NCBI GenBank assembly: GCA_950295325.1
Contig: OX485806.1
Span: 46,249,169 to 46,309,168, forward strand
Length of the DNA: 60,000 nucleotides
Reading direction: 5' to 3'
From: Polytrichum commune
Taxonomy: Eukaryota; Streptophyta; Polytrichopsida; Polytrichales; Polytrichaceae
Position 1 is the first letter of the stretch, and each line of letters begins with the position of its first letter. Under the pieces are notes generated by a model. The model was not told the DNA's origin. It saw only the letters and a program-made list of their open reading frames with translations, and made no database searches. Positions 45,668-57,189 of this stretch are shown here, piece by piece. The translations under genes were made by a program, and so were the position numbers.

Positions 45668-46249
45668 TGCGGCTGTTGTGTGTGGGATGGGAGTGATCCA
45701 TCCCGAAAGATTTTATATGGGAAAAAATTGTGGTGTGATTTCTGAACGTCCTTGAGGGAGGAGGTCTTGGAATTGCGAATGAGATTTTTGCCTTGGGGGA
45801 GTGGTTGCTGGCGCGAGGAAGATGGGGTTGCCCCTTATCCTGCAGTCTAGAAATTGGACCCAGGTGACCCCGTCAATGGTCAAGGGGGCATAGTCGACCT
45901 TCAAAAATTTGGAGTAACTCATCGGAAAACTTGTAGTCTAGTGTACATCATCAATTGTGAATCAGGAATGCTCATATTAGGGTGGCAACACATGTAAGAG
46001 GACTGATTCACTTTGAAGGGATCGAGCAGATAGCAGAGCGATTCATCCGGATCCATCTGAATTGGGAAGCAGGGAGCGGCAGAGTGTGAAAATGAAGTTT
46101 CCCTTGCGAGGGAGGAAATCCTCAACTGCCAAGTCGGACAGCCACGGACCATCGGCATCCTCGAGCTCCTTTGGGGTGAAGGCCCACTTCTACTACTGTT
46201 GACTCAACCTACAAGGGGGAAAGCTTGGATGGAGGTGCCAAGGAGGTGG
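45668..46249. other. Unassigned sequence flanking a solo LTR
   Basis: Two adjacent minus-strand open frames (45,713-45,922 and 45,919-46,158) overlap by 4 bases and contain no recognised motif. Host sequence continues at 47,880 beyond the solo LTR. It could be part of another diverged element. Confidence 0.4.
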
Positions 46250-47874
46250 TGTGAGCCCAATGTTGTGCTCACATGTGTTCTTGACCTTAAAACCATTAAA
46301 ATTTAGGCTTTTGATTCATATCAAATATTCAAAAAGATAAAAAATGTTATGTTTTAAAGTTTAGATTTGGATTAAATTAAAGGGTTAGATTACGAGTTGG
46401 TTAGGGTTGGTGGGGTAAAAGAATTAATTTAGAGATTAGTTAATATAGAAGTTAATTGACACTCGAGGTCAACCGCTGGAAGCCTAGTTTCAGTGTTGGT
46501 TTTAGGCTCTTGCCTAGTTGGTTTAGGAGTGGATTGTCGGGCAGATTTTCCGACTGCAAGGAAAGCCACATAAGTAGTTGTGGGGAGGAGGCAATTCTAG
46601 GTTTCGGTAGAAAAAGATATGGGTGTGAACAACGGAATAGGATGTTGGGTGGAGGAGGGAGTGCCGTTGGTGGTTGCGAAAATGACCGAGTCAGCTGATG
46701 TAAAGGTGGGATTCTAGGCCATGGGCAACTCCTGGGAGTGGAATCAGGAGGCTGAGCAAGGGCAGAGTGTGCCCAAGGAAAAGCTACAACTCGGTGCAGG
46801 AGCTCGGATTCAGTTTGAAGCACAATAATGCATTCTAAGAGGGTTGAGCCTCACTGATCAGCAGTTGGCCACATTGGAAGCCAAATTCGAGCACAGAAGG
46901 CATGTTTTTCATGAGCATGAGAAGGTCTGTTTAGGTGTTTGTTTCCTCGGATCTATACAGGACTGCGAGGTGGATGGTGGGTGCATTGCACATTTGGTCT
47001 TGGGAGGAAGGAACCCTGTGGCTGCGGCAGCAGCCGAGAGTGTGGCAGCAGCCGAGAGTGTGGCAGCATGCAACTAGCTGCGACAGCCAGTGAGGAAGAA
47101 TCTTCCGCGGCGGTACCGCACTCATGCTGCTCTTGAGTGATGGCCGCTGGCCGAATTAGTGCTGAGCTAAAAAATGTGGCACATACTCTTGAGCACACCA
47201 CTCACAAGAGAGAAGGCGCTCTCGGCAGCTGGATTGGGTGTGAAACAGGGGATCTATGCAACCAAGAGATGCTGCCGAGCATGTCTGCGGAGGTGTTTAG
47301 CACACAGACTGGAAGAGGGGTCGGCCAGGAGCCACCCACTGAGGTGCTGATGCAACCGAGGCTGCTAGAATGGGCCCCTTTTGTGGAGAGTTGCCTCACT
47401 TGATGGACAGGAGCTCGGATAAGGAGGCGGATAATGGTTGTTAATTAGATAGTGATTACACATTAGTTATTAGGCTGGGATTTAGGTTGGATCGGGGCTA
47501 ATTAAAAGGCTAGGATAAGATTAATTAGGGATGGGTTGAATCAAGTAGAGAACATTGGTGTAGTAATTGTGTGACGTGGTGTCACACAATGCCAGTAAGA
47601 CAAATGATTTAGGACGATTTAGTGGCTTAGTGGTTTGAGCTTGGATTGTAGGTTGATGTTTAAAGGGTGATTGTGTATTGCAATGACTACATGAGCATAG
47701 AGTATTTCTCAATACTTGGGCATTGTGGTGATGTAATAAAAAGTTGTGTGTTTAATATTCTTGTGTTGGAGCATTGGGAGTTGTATCCTTAAACCAAGGG
47801 GGGGATCAATCGTATGTGAGCCATAGGCTCTCACCCGGACTACGACGCACAAGGGTGGGAGTTTAGGGCTGACA
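46250..47874 (+). mobile_element. Solo LTR (1,625 bp) with GGTGG target duplication
   Basis: It starts TGTGAGCCCAATGTTG and ends GTTTAGGGCTGACA. GGTGG flanks it at 46,245-46,249 and 47,875-47,879. The 3' part carries CCGGACTACGACGCACAAGG, a diverged form of the family box. It contains a tandem repeat of GTGTGGCAGCAGCCGAGA (about 47,030-47,065). No internal region adjoins either side, so it is a solo LTR. Confidence 0.92.
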
Positions 47875-47879
47875 GGTGG

Positions 47880-49165
47880 GATCAATTACGAGCTTGTTGA
47901 TTAGCGGAAAACTCTAGATAGGTTGGGCCAAAATCCTCTACTTGTGGAGGAGGGGGGAATTAAGCTAGGATGTGGTGAGGATTTGATTGGTTTAATTGTG
48001 TTTGACATCATTGGTGACCAAACATTTGTGAATGCTTGCATTGTTTTAATAAGAGGGTGTTATACACACCACTTCTGTCGTGCACCTCTCCATGAGGAGT
48101 GCTTGAAACACCATGGGCACAAGGGGGACCCTGGAGTGACACCCGGGACTTGTGGCGCCGTTGGTGAGAGGGCCCAAGTGATCCTAGTGTGGGTGAGGGC
48201 CCCGAGCGTTGGGAACGCCTCATATCCACGGAGACTAGGAGGCATGAGGGTAAGGCCATGAGCTATGCGTAGCTCATGGCGTGGTGATTCTAGAATGCTC
48301 AAGACCACCTCAAGCGGAGGTGTGAGCTAGGAGTTATGGCCATTTGAGTGGGGCGCTGTCCCGGGATAGCGCCCTGGTACAGCAGTGCCTGGGAGTGATT
48401 CCCGGGACTGCCAAGGTTCAAACAGGCATAACTTCCTCAAGACTTTCCCGAATGGGACAAGTGAGGAGTTTATCGGTATCTACGTGACGCGTAGATGAAT
48501 ATGGAGTGGTTGGTTGTTATGATCAGACATCATACAAGGAAGTTATGATGGTCTGAAGCTGCTGGGGGGTTCTAGGCCCAGCAGCTAAAGCAAAATGTCC
48601 ACTTGGCCCCAACTCTTGGTAGAGAGACAAGAGGTTGGTTGACGGTGGGGTAGGGGCCCGCGTAAAGTCCTAGAGGCTTATATGGGTGAGGTGGTGTGGT
48701 CTCACCCACCCGAGGCCGAACGGCACGGCCTCCATGGGCATTGGCCCAATGTGAGGCCATAGTTGCCTAGTATGGCTCGGGTTGTTATAGTGTTGCTCCT
48801 GCAACGCGATGATCAACATGGAATTGGACTTCCATGGATGGAAGGCCACATCTAGGAATGGGTTACCGATTAAGGGGTGAGTCCCGAAAGCAAAGTAGGA
48901 GGGTTGGTTCCCTCCTATGAGCTATATGGTCCGGGGTAGGAGGAGCTAACCATTAGCATGGTGGAATGCGAATGGTTAGCGCTCGTAACCTTTGCTAGAA
49001 TTGAAAATTGGCAAGATTGTCAAGGGGGGTTAGCAAGGGTTGCGACAACTTCTCCCATTTCAATTGAATTGTACTTGCACATGTGAATGGTGAGTTTAGG
49101 ATGTGGCAATTGACCTCCCACCCGGACTAGGACGCAATCAAGGGTGGGGGTGATTGTTGCTCACA
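47880..49165 (+). mobile_element. Second LTR-like family, forward copy (3' end preserved)
   Basis: The stretch ends CACCCGGACTAGGACGCAA...GTTGCTCACA at 49,165, the same end structure as the other LTRs, but its body is different (for example GGCGCTGTCCCGGGATAGCG, GACTTCCATGGATGGAAGG, GCTAACCATTAGCATGG). The body from about 48,350 recurs inverted at 50,720-51,720. The 5' end was not located and may lie before the solo LTR at 46,250. No gene is supported. Confidence 0.6.
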
Positions 49166-49678
49166 CATGTACCTGGCATAAAACATCAACATGTTACCGC
49201 TTACCTTTTACTTACTTTTCCATGTTTGTTTTTTATTATCATAATTATTTTAACATAAAGAAAACTACTCTATAATTTGATATGTGATTAAGAACCAAAA
49301 CATTTAAATTATAAACATGTTTCCAATTATTTGCAATATCATTGATTATGATTAAGTATAAGTTTAAATACTTAGAAATTTTCCAAAATATACTAGAAGT
49401 CAAATAATTATAAATTAATTTTTTTAATATAATGATAAAAATGTAAAAAAATGTTCAAACCTCTATTGAAGGATAATTGGAAATCAACTTTATCCTACCT
49501 TAATTGTCCAACTTTGAATGTGAAGAAAATGCTACTATGATATTATTGACGTTCTAACCAAGAATCCAACTTCAGCTATTATGAAATATATATATATAAA
49601 AGTAAAAACTGATAGGCAGAAACTATAAATATTTATAGTTGCATTAAAATATAATGTATTTATTTATTTCTACACTTA

Positions 49679-49940
49679 AAATAGATTGTAAATATTCAAA
49701 AGCTAAAAATTGTCTATGGCTACAACTTTGCTTTAAATAGATTATAATTATTTATAAGCTAAACATTGTCTATAATTGCAATTGTAGAAAAAATAGATTA
49801 TAATTATTTAGAAATTTCTATAATTTCAATTGTATTAAAAATATATTGAACTATTTATAAGTTGAGAATTGTTTTAACTGCAACTATGTTTAAACTATAT
49901 TATAATGATTTATAGTTGGGACCTATATACAACTATGTGA
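49679..49940. repeat. ~55-bp AT-rich minisatellite
   Basis: AATAGATTATAATTATTTAT followed by AAGCTAAACATTGTCTATAA and TTGCAATTGTA recurs with period about 54-57 bp, four to five degenerate copies (starts near 49,681, 49,738, 49,793 and 49,848). The surrounding 49.17-49.92 kb is AT-rich with no gene. Confidence 0.75.
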
Positions 49941-50300
49941 TAAAAAATAATTGAGGGACTAAAGATAAATGACAAGTTCCAAAAGAAGAAGCAAAGATGC
50001 CTCATTAAGAATTGAAAATGGGGTGGAAACTTAATAGAGGCATTGTTATCCATGTAAAATGAAAATCTTCCCTACATGGTAAGAAAGTGTTCAACAACGT
50101 AGTAATTATTCAATTGATTGCCACCTATGTTATATTGGAAAGATATTCCAATCATGAAGAGCTACAAATAGGCAGAAAGAAAATGAATTAATAGAAAATG
50201 AATTGGAAAGGATACTTGGTTTACTTGACTACTTGGTTAACTTGGTTAACTTGGTTATTTGTAAAAAACTTTGTTGGATACTTAGATACTTGAAAGACAA
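49920..50300 (+). repeat. Dispersed repeat, inverted partner at 58,990-59,410
   Basis: GATAAATGACAAGTTCCAA, TAGAGGCATTGTTATCC, ACATGGTAAGAAAGTG, GCCACCTATGTTATATTG and GGATACTTGG occur in this order. Their complements occur in reverse order at 58,990-59,410. Both copies continue into CTTGGTTA/AACCAAG-type low-complexity sequence. The nature is unknown, perhaps a non-autonomous element. Confidence 0.75.
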
Positions 50301-50720
50301 GATGAAACTCGTGATAGGAACCGAGTAACTAAGTAATTTTTGGGGAGATTTCTTAATGCAATACATGTATGGTTTTAAAAATCTAATCAATTCAAGTTGG
50401 AAAACATGTAATACAAACCGGATAACTTTCACATACCTTAGTCTTGGTATAATCCTTAAATATCCATATCCTACTTGTATCCAAAAATGATGAAATATTC
50501 TCACAAATGTTATTCCATGGATGGAGAATACTGTGACATAATGAGTCCCATTTGATAGGAAAATGTAAATATTGGTTTAGAAGACACAAAGCATGCTCAA
50601 AATGGTCCAACAATTAATATAAAGCAAATGGTTAAACATTTTTGGGAAATATGTGAACACATGGTAAATCCATTGTATAGTACATAATGAAATAAATAAA
50701 TGAATTTTATCCATATCAAT
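50300..50720. other. AT-rich spacer, no gene
   Basis: Short frames only. It contains the tail of the CTTGGTTAACTTGG low-complexity stretch and otherwise unique-looking AT-rich DNA. Confidence 0.5.
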
Positions 50721-51350
50721 GATGAGATGAAATTTCAACTCATATTAATTTCAACTCTAGCAAGTGTCACGAGCGCTAACCTACACATCCCACACATATG
50801 CATGGTAAGCTCCCCATACCGTGGACCTCCAAGCTCATGGCTTGGTCACCAAACCCTCCTACACATGCATTCGAGGCTCTCCCTTTAGTAGGTAGCCAAT
50901 GATTAGATGTGGACTTCCATCCATGGAAGTCCACTCATGAGTTGATCATCGTGTTGCTAAAGCAACACTACAATAACCCGAAGCATAGTTGCCAAGTATG
51001 CTTCAGGTGGGATCGCTCGGCCACGCTACCTCATCCATGTAAGCCTCTAGGATTTTAGGTAGGCCCCCACCCCACCATCAATTAAGTTTTTGTCTTTCTA
51101 TAAGGATTGGGGCCAAGTAAACATTTTCCCTTACACGTTGGAACTGGAAGCCCCCAGCAACTTCAAACCACCATAACTTATTCTCATGATATTTGATGTT
51201 ATCATGAAAAAATTCTATCGACATCCACTATTTGCGTAGATGCTGATGGATCTTTGACTTGCTCCATTGAAGCAAGTTTTCAAGGAACTTATGGCTATCC
51301 AAACCTAGGCAGTCACATGCGCCACCCCCATGTCACTTCTGTCCTAAGGC
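50720..51350 (-). repeat. LTR-like family, inverted copy 1
   Basis: The minus strand matches 48,350-49,000: AGCGCTCGTGACACTTGC, GACTTCCATGGATGGAAG, TTGCTTTAGCAACACGATGA and GAAGTTGCTGGGGGCTTCC. Divergence is considerable. Confidence 0.8.
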
Positions 51351-51354
51351 GTTG

Positions 51355-51720
51355 TCTGTTGCAACCCTTGATAGCTCCCCTTAATTAACTTGGTCATTTT
51401 TATTTCTAGCAAGGGTCACGAGCACTAACCCTTCGCATTCCGCCATGCTAATGGTTAGCTCCCCATACCACAAACCTCAATTCATATGAGGAAAACCAAC
51501 CCTCCGACTTTGCTTTCGGGACTCACCCCTTAATCGCTAACCAATTCTTAAATGTGGACTTCCATCCATAGAAGTCCAATCTTATGTTGATCATCGCGTT
51601 ACCGGAGTAACATTATAACAACCCGAATCATACTAAGCAATTATGCCCTCACATTAGGCCAAAGCCCATGGAGGCCGTATCGTTCGGCCTCGGGTGGATA
51701 TGGGTTGTGATATGGGTTTT
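51355..51720 (-). repeat. LTR-like family, inverted copy 2
   Basis: The minus strand matches 48,660-49,060: GAACGATACGGCCTCCATGG, TTGTTATAATGTTACTCC, GGGGTGAGTCCCGAAAGC, GAGCTAACCATTAGCATGGC and CTATCAAGGGTTGCAACAG. It is directly adjacent to copy 1 in the same orientation. Confidence 0.82.
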
Positions 51721-51729
51721 CGGGTTCTC

Positions 51730-52070
51730 AAATCAGTGAATTCAAATCTATTTTACAACAAATTAAAGCTTTTGCTCTCAATGTATGCCCTAGAACTATC
51801 CAATCAATCAAATTAGATTATTATGATCTCAAATGAGTCAATTGCTTTTCCAAAGTGCCTAAAGACACTCTAATTGCTCATGTTAGATCTATTCTACCTC
51901 AAATAAGTCCATTTGCTCTCAAATGTGCATTAAGACTTTTTAATTTCTCGAATTAGATCTTGTTTCACTAAAATGAGATTAACATTTTCTTTCCAAAGTG
52001 CCCTTTGCACTCTCCAATCACTCAAATCAAATGGTCTTGACCTCAAATCACTATCAAAGCATTCAAACAA
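51730..52070. repeat. Degenerate ~71-bp tandem repeat
   Basis: About four to five copies of AATTAGAT(C/T)...CTCAAATGAGTCAATTGCTTTC...AAGTGC recur roughly every 70 bp (51,808; 51,879; 51,949). A similar short-period pattern (GTAAGATGTTATT / AGATGTTCTTCAACCC, CTCAAG) lies at 53,870-54,100, on the far side of the pyrimidine-rich block. Confidence 0.6.
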
Positions 52071-52079
52071 CACTACTTT

Positions 52080-53860
52080 TGTAGTTAGGTTTTTGTTATG
52101 ACTTAAAATAACAAACCCAGGGAACTAAGTCTCGAGGAAAACTGAGGTAGTGTCTATAAGGGTTAATGTCACATTGGATTAAGGATTATAATAACATCTT
52201 AGGGTCTTTCTTCTTTCATTCCTTCTTAATTCCATTTGTTTTCCACTCTTATGGTTTTTTTGTGCTTTCTTTGTCATGAGTGAATCCGTCCTATCTTCAG
52301 GGAATTTTCTATCACTCTACGTCTTTGACCTATTCTAGTCGTGAAGCTCAAAAACTTGGCAAGTTGTCATGGGCACTTCGTCAGGACATAGTCCGGGGTA
52401 ATGTTTTTTTGTAACCGCATCATCTTTGCATCTCAAACATTAAGTTTTGCAATAGTTTCAATTTAATTCATTTTAGTTTGACTTACAGTCGTTTGGCCAA
52501 TCTACTCAAAACTGTAATCATCATCTTCAACTTCAACTTATCTAGCAACTTGTCATCACACACATCCACAAGATCATATATAATCAAAGTATCAACGATG
52601 TAGGCGATATTCCTTGATTAAGGCCTTAGTCCATTATAATCTCAAGGTGATTTGCCTTTGGTAATGTCTTACAGTATTTGATCAACTTCTCTTCCCTAAG
52701 ATGGTATTGTCTTTAGTAGCTCACGGCCTGCTTTTAATTACATCTTGTTTGCATTCAGTGCATTGGCTTCACGCCTGGTAATGTCTTGGAGTAGCTTTCA
52801 GGCTTTGTTCTATCGCCATTGCCTCACTGGACTCTCTCTTTGTTTCGGCTTCCCTCAACTCCCTTCAGGTTGACAATTGCCTAGTCTATAGCCTAGCCTA
52901 CCTCTTTCTAACGACGTGACCTCTCTCGACTCTCTCTCTATGCTCGCTACCTCCGAGTTTACATGTAGGCGTTAGCCAACGGTCATAGGCGATAGCCCTT
53001 CTCCAACGCTTTGGCTCTCTAACCTTGCAAGAGATGGCCCTAACCTCGGCTATTTGCCTTCTCTAAATTCTTTCCAACTGTCCAACTTCTCTCGACACAA
53101 CCTATTGCCCAGGGCTTTCCCTCTACGACATTACAATTATTTCCAGCCTCTATCACTCACTGCCTATTTGCCAACATTCTTTGTCATTCTTCCGGCTATT
53201 GCCTTCGCTCTCCTTCATGGCGAATAGTCTTTCACTTATACATCAGACTGAGAGAAGTTTCTCTCTCTTGCTTATGGCCATATTCAGACTTCGACCATTG
53301 CTATTACAAAGACATTGCTTTTTTTTCCCTCGCCCTCTTGGCGGATGATACGTTTATTTCAACGCTCACGGCTATTGCCAGATTTCACACAAGACCTTTC
53401 CTTTATTCATGATTCACAATCAAAACACAATCAAACTTCTACTTTAAATACAATTGCGCTTCACAACCAATTTACTCATAATGTCAAAGTTCTAAGTCCT
53501 TTGAGAGTCCGAATCACTCGGTTCTCAACTCTGCTCCTATTTATGCCAGCCTCTTGTTTGGCGCTGTCTGTTGCTATTCGTTTAGCCTCAATTACTGAGA
53601 GCTTGAACTTCCTATAAGCCTATTGCTCCTATCTTGAGACTACGTCAGATTCTACAAAGGTAAATAGCCTGCCTCGACAATGGCCGGCCTCCTCCTTATC
53701 AGCGGGGGAGATGAAGGCGGTTGCAACTGTCTGTGGAACGGCTATTGCCCTCTATTCACACTGGCAATTTGTTCATAAGTGACTATCGCCGTAATTGTTA
53801 CCAATTTGAAAGTTTTAGCTCTCCAGCTAGGCGATAGCCCACAAATTGAGTTTACATCTT
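52080..53860. repeat. Pyrimidine-rich block with recurrent GGCTATTGCC-type word
   Basis: C/T-rich on the plus strand. GGCTATTGCC or close forms (GGCTATTTGCC, CTATTGCC, GGCGATAGCC) recur about fifteen times between 52,870 and 53,840. No coding motif was seen. It is flanked by similar short-period repeats, which suggests an insertion into a tandem array. It resembles 34.8-37.1 kb in style. Confidence 0.5.
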
Positions 53861-53869
53861 TCAATTCAT

Positions 53870-55560
53870 AACACCTTGAATGGTTTTCTCAAGCCTCACA
53901 AACAAGCTTTTAAACATTCAAAATACTAAAGTAAGATGTTATTGTAACCTAAAGACCTCCAAACTTCTCAAATAAGCCTCTTGACACTCAAGGCTCACAA
54001 ATTACATGTTCTTTAAGTCCAAACACCTTCAATAGTTCTCAACACTCAAGACACTTAGATAAGATGTTCTTCAACCCTAAACACCTCCAATGCACTCTAA
54101 CTATTCAAATCTGCACTCTTTGCATCAAACATACATTCAAGCAAAAGCAATAGACAAAGCAACATTCACAGCAACCAAATGTGCCCTTGGATACTTCCGA
54201 GACTCCAAAGCGCCAATCCCTCAAAATCCACTCCGCAACCTCAAGGCAATTAAATTTGTAGCCTTGACACTTGCATGAGTGGACCCATAACCTATTGGAA
54301 GTCAATAAGAGTAGAGATCAAATTGCACAAACATATTACACATGTGCAAAGGCATATGAATAATGCTTGGAATGAGATCATTTTTTCCATACCCTACTTT
54401 GTTTTTTGTTGCTCATTTTTAACTTTGTTTATACAAACAATATGAAGTAATTTTCTTTCTACTACGGACCAACCTTGTAGGCTTATTACAACTATATTTC
54501 TTTCAATTTACATTTCTATGACTACAAACAATTTAATCTTTCACCAAACATTTTTTATGACCAATATTTTATCTTGATTATTGATGTGTTATTGACTCAC
54601 AGTTGAACATGCTTAATTTTGAAATATTACCAAAGTAGGTAGTATTTATCTTAACCAAGGTAAACCCCTACTATCACTTTTTTTTGTTCCCAAAAAATAA
54701 AAATAAATTCAAATATTATACAAGGTAACTACACATTTATCTCAATTGATATGGAACATTCAATCTAGCGTTATCATGTTTTTGAAAAATTACAACAATA
54801 GCAAAATGTCTAGGTCAATAGACAAACAACATTTTTTTGGAAAGGGGGACATTGGGGGCTTGCACGGGGGGTGTTATTTTGTCTGTAGTGAGTAATGAGA
54901 GTGACACATAAGCGGTGAGGAAGGAAAAATATACGGTAATAAGCCCATTGGTATCCTTTCATTATAGGGTTAAAAAAACAAAAATGTGAAGACAATAAAT
55001 AACAACATTTTAGATCATGAATAGTAAAAAATGAACGTTGAGAAGTAAAAACGACAATGGACATATATATGTATCATATAGAAATTATAAAAGTTATATT
55101 GTATAAGCCATTTAAACCGGGAGCAGTTTGAGTTAAGCCCACAGTCTACAAAAACAAGTAAATTAGTTATTAAAAAAATCATTATATAGGTGGCTACTAG
55201 ATTTTGAAACTGATATTAGGTCTGGACCAATCCAGGTTTTAATCCAGCTGGTTACATTGACTAGTGCTATCCCAATTTGAGCTAATATTAAAACATGGAT
55301 AATCTATAGGCAAATACAAAGAAGATGTTACTACGGAAGTGTGCGTAGAACCTTCTTAATTATTATTTTTATCTTCTAGAACCATGTTAATATTTACCTG
55401 CGTGAATTAATCAAATCGCTCGCAGTTAGGTTAAGGTTCGTGGTCTAAGTAGAAAAGAAGTTAGTGAATAGAAATTAGATTTAGGTCAACTAATAAATAT
55501 GAAGAAATTTAAAGAATGGATAAAGGACAACGAGAAACATCGTCGAAAAGTTTATGGACA
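53870..55560. other. AT-rich intergenic, with one repeat shared with 59.4 kb
   Basis: No gene was recognised. 54,840-55,030 (GTGAGTAATGAGAGTGACAC, ATACGGTAATAAGCCCATTG, AATAACAACATTTTAGATCA) has a diverged direct partner at 59,440-59,640 (GTGAGCAATGAGCAATAACC, AATAATAACATTTTATAA). Confidence 0.5.
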
Positions 55561-55700
55561 GTGTAGGACAACAACAAACAGAGGATGATGACAAACGGAT
55601 GAGATTTCAAGCGGATAAAAATCTACACGTTAGACAACAACGAACGGATGATGATGTTAAACGAATGAAGTCGAGCGGATAAAGGCCGTTAGATTAAACG
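55560..55700. repeat. Short direct repeat, ~65 bp period
   Basis: GACAACAACAAACAGAGGAT...AAGCGGATAAA recurs once as GACAACAACGAACGGATGAT...GAGCGGATAAA. The copies are diverged. Confidence 0.7.
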
Positions 55701-55878
55701 GTTGGAAAACCATGATTGTTAGATTTAGGGGTTTAGATAATGGCGGACGTAAATACCAACCGTTAAATGTAGGTATGACTAGATCTACGGCCGAGAAGGC
55801 TTGGTGGTCGGAAGGCTAGTCTTCCGAAGGAAGCGCGGGGGCTCACTTTTTAGTCTCTCATTCTTGCGGTTAAGACTA

Positions 55879-57016
55879 CACCCTAACCTTGATAATATCA
55901 CACTTGTTAATAGAACACCTTGATATTGTCACCTAAAAGTTTGAAACCGATTTCCATAGTGTAAAACTCCCTCGTTATTATCACTATCACCCTTGATAAT
56001 GTCACATTTGTTTTTCAAAATTTATAGTGTAAGTGTGATAATAACAAGTAACATGGATGAAAAAAGGCCGGATGGACAACAAATTCTATGGATGACATCG
56101 GCATCTTCACCTGCTTCCGCTTGAATCTTGGGTTCTTGAATCTTGAATCTCATGTGCCGAAGAAGCAACGGTTTCTCTCGCAGATCAACTTCTTGCAACT
56201 CTGCCTGCATCGTATGCTCTCTCCTCTCGCCGCTCCACACACTGCTCTGCCCCTCATCTTCTTGTTGCTCTCCTCAACAAATTGCTGCATCCACAAGGTT
56301 TCTTCCTAAATGGTACTTTTGAAGCTTTGAGGCTTGTTGAATCAGTTTGGTGTTGAAGACCTTGTAATTGATTTCTCTGTTTCAAACTTAGACTGTTGGC
56401 ATTCATTCTGTGGCATTTTCAGAGAATTGCATTGTGAGGTGGAAGTTGATCAATCGGTGGTTCCTGAGGATTTTGTGGCTGCCGTTGAAGATGGCGCACA
56501 CATGGTAAGCACCTTAGTTGCATTCCTTCAGTAGCCATTTCCAATGTCGATAAATGCCTCTTAACCTTGAAGATTTAGAGCTGGTAAAACATTTCCGAGA
56601 AGCAATTTGTTGGAGCTGCATGCTTTCGCATTAGACACACCTTCAAGATTGTAAATTCTAAGAAGTTTCATGATACATGACAAACTCATTAGAATTGGTG
56701 TTGCACATTTAACATCAACAAAACAATGTGACATTAGAAGCTTTTTTGTCTCTAGTGAGAGGTCTTTACCTGATCTCAATGACACATTATGATGTGCTCT
56801 TGTTGTTATTCACAATTTTGAATTAGATTTTACATTCAAAAACATTGAAGTCTCGTATTTGTTATTTAAAAAAAATGTAATTATATTTTGATTTTCTACA
56901 TATTTTTTGATAATATCACATTATGCACAAAATGTGACATTATCAAGTATGTCACACCTTATTTATATCACACTTTTTGGTGAAACGGAGGGTGTGACAT
57001 TATCAAGGTTAGGGTG
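55879..57016. mobile_element. Non-autonomous TIR DNA transposon with gene-like cargo
   Basis: The left end reads CACCCTAACCTTGATAATAT, and the right end is its complement (CACCCTAACCTTGATAATGT on the minus strand), each flanked by TA (55,877-55,878 and 57,017-57,018). Subterminal TGATAATRTCACA-type motifs recur near 55,918, 55,993, 56,910 and 56,935 in both orientations. Length is 1.14 kb, with no transposase. The TA flank fits a Tc1/mariner-type or related insertion, but a 2-bp duplication is weak evidence by itself. The core (56,040-56,540) is less AT-rich and more exon-like than the surroundings. Confidence 0.75.
56040..56540 (+). pseudogene. Possible captured gene fragment inside the TIR element
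   Basis: The interval has higher GC and longer frames than its surroundings, with the reading LHCEVEVDQSVVPEDFVAAV ending at EDGAHM next to a donor-like ATG|GTAAGC (about 56,502). Upstream, 56,088-56,309 is open (CFRLNLGFLNLESHVPKKQR). No family was recognised, and strand and frame are inferred only from openness. A minus-strand frame at 56,561-56,785 is an alternative. Confidence 0.35.
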
Positions 57017-57189
57017 TACTCCTTTGTCTCCTCCTCTCCATATAGATAGATGCAAAGATTTGTTAAATGATAGGAATAATAATGTTAGAAAAAAAGATTT
57101 ATGAATCCTACGAAAAATGTTTTTGAACTTTATTAAAAAAGGGTATTATTGCATAGTTGCATTGGCTTTGATATCCTAAAATGTTGGAT

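Noticed and set aside
48153-48164. TGGCGCCGTTGG as a primer-binding site
   Set aside because: It resembles the start of a common plant gypsy primer site, but it lies inside an LTR-like body and is not preceded by a ...CA LTR end or followed by gag.
47923-48261. 112-residue plus-strand frame
   Set aside because: It falls in LTR-like repeat sequence, has an antisense frame of similar length, and has no domain.
55970-56000. Internal CTCCCTCGTTATTATCAC as a second TIR terminus
   Set aside because: It is one of several subterminal repeats. Only the outer CACCCTAACC ends have TA on both sides.
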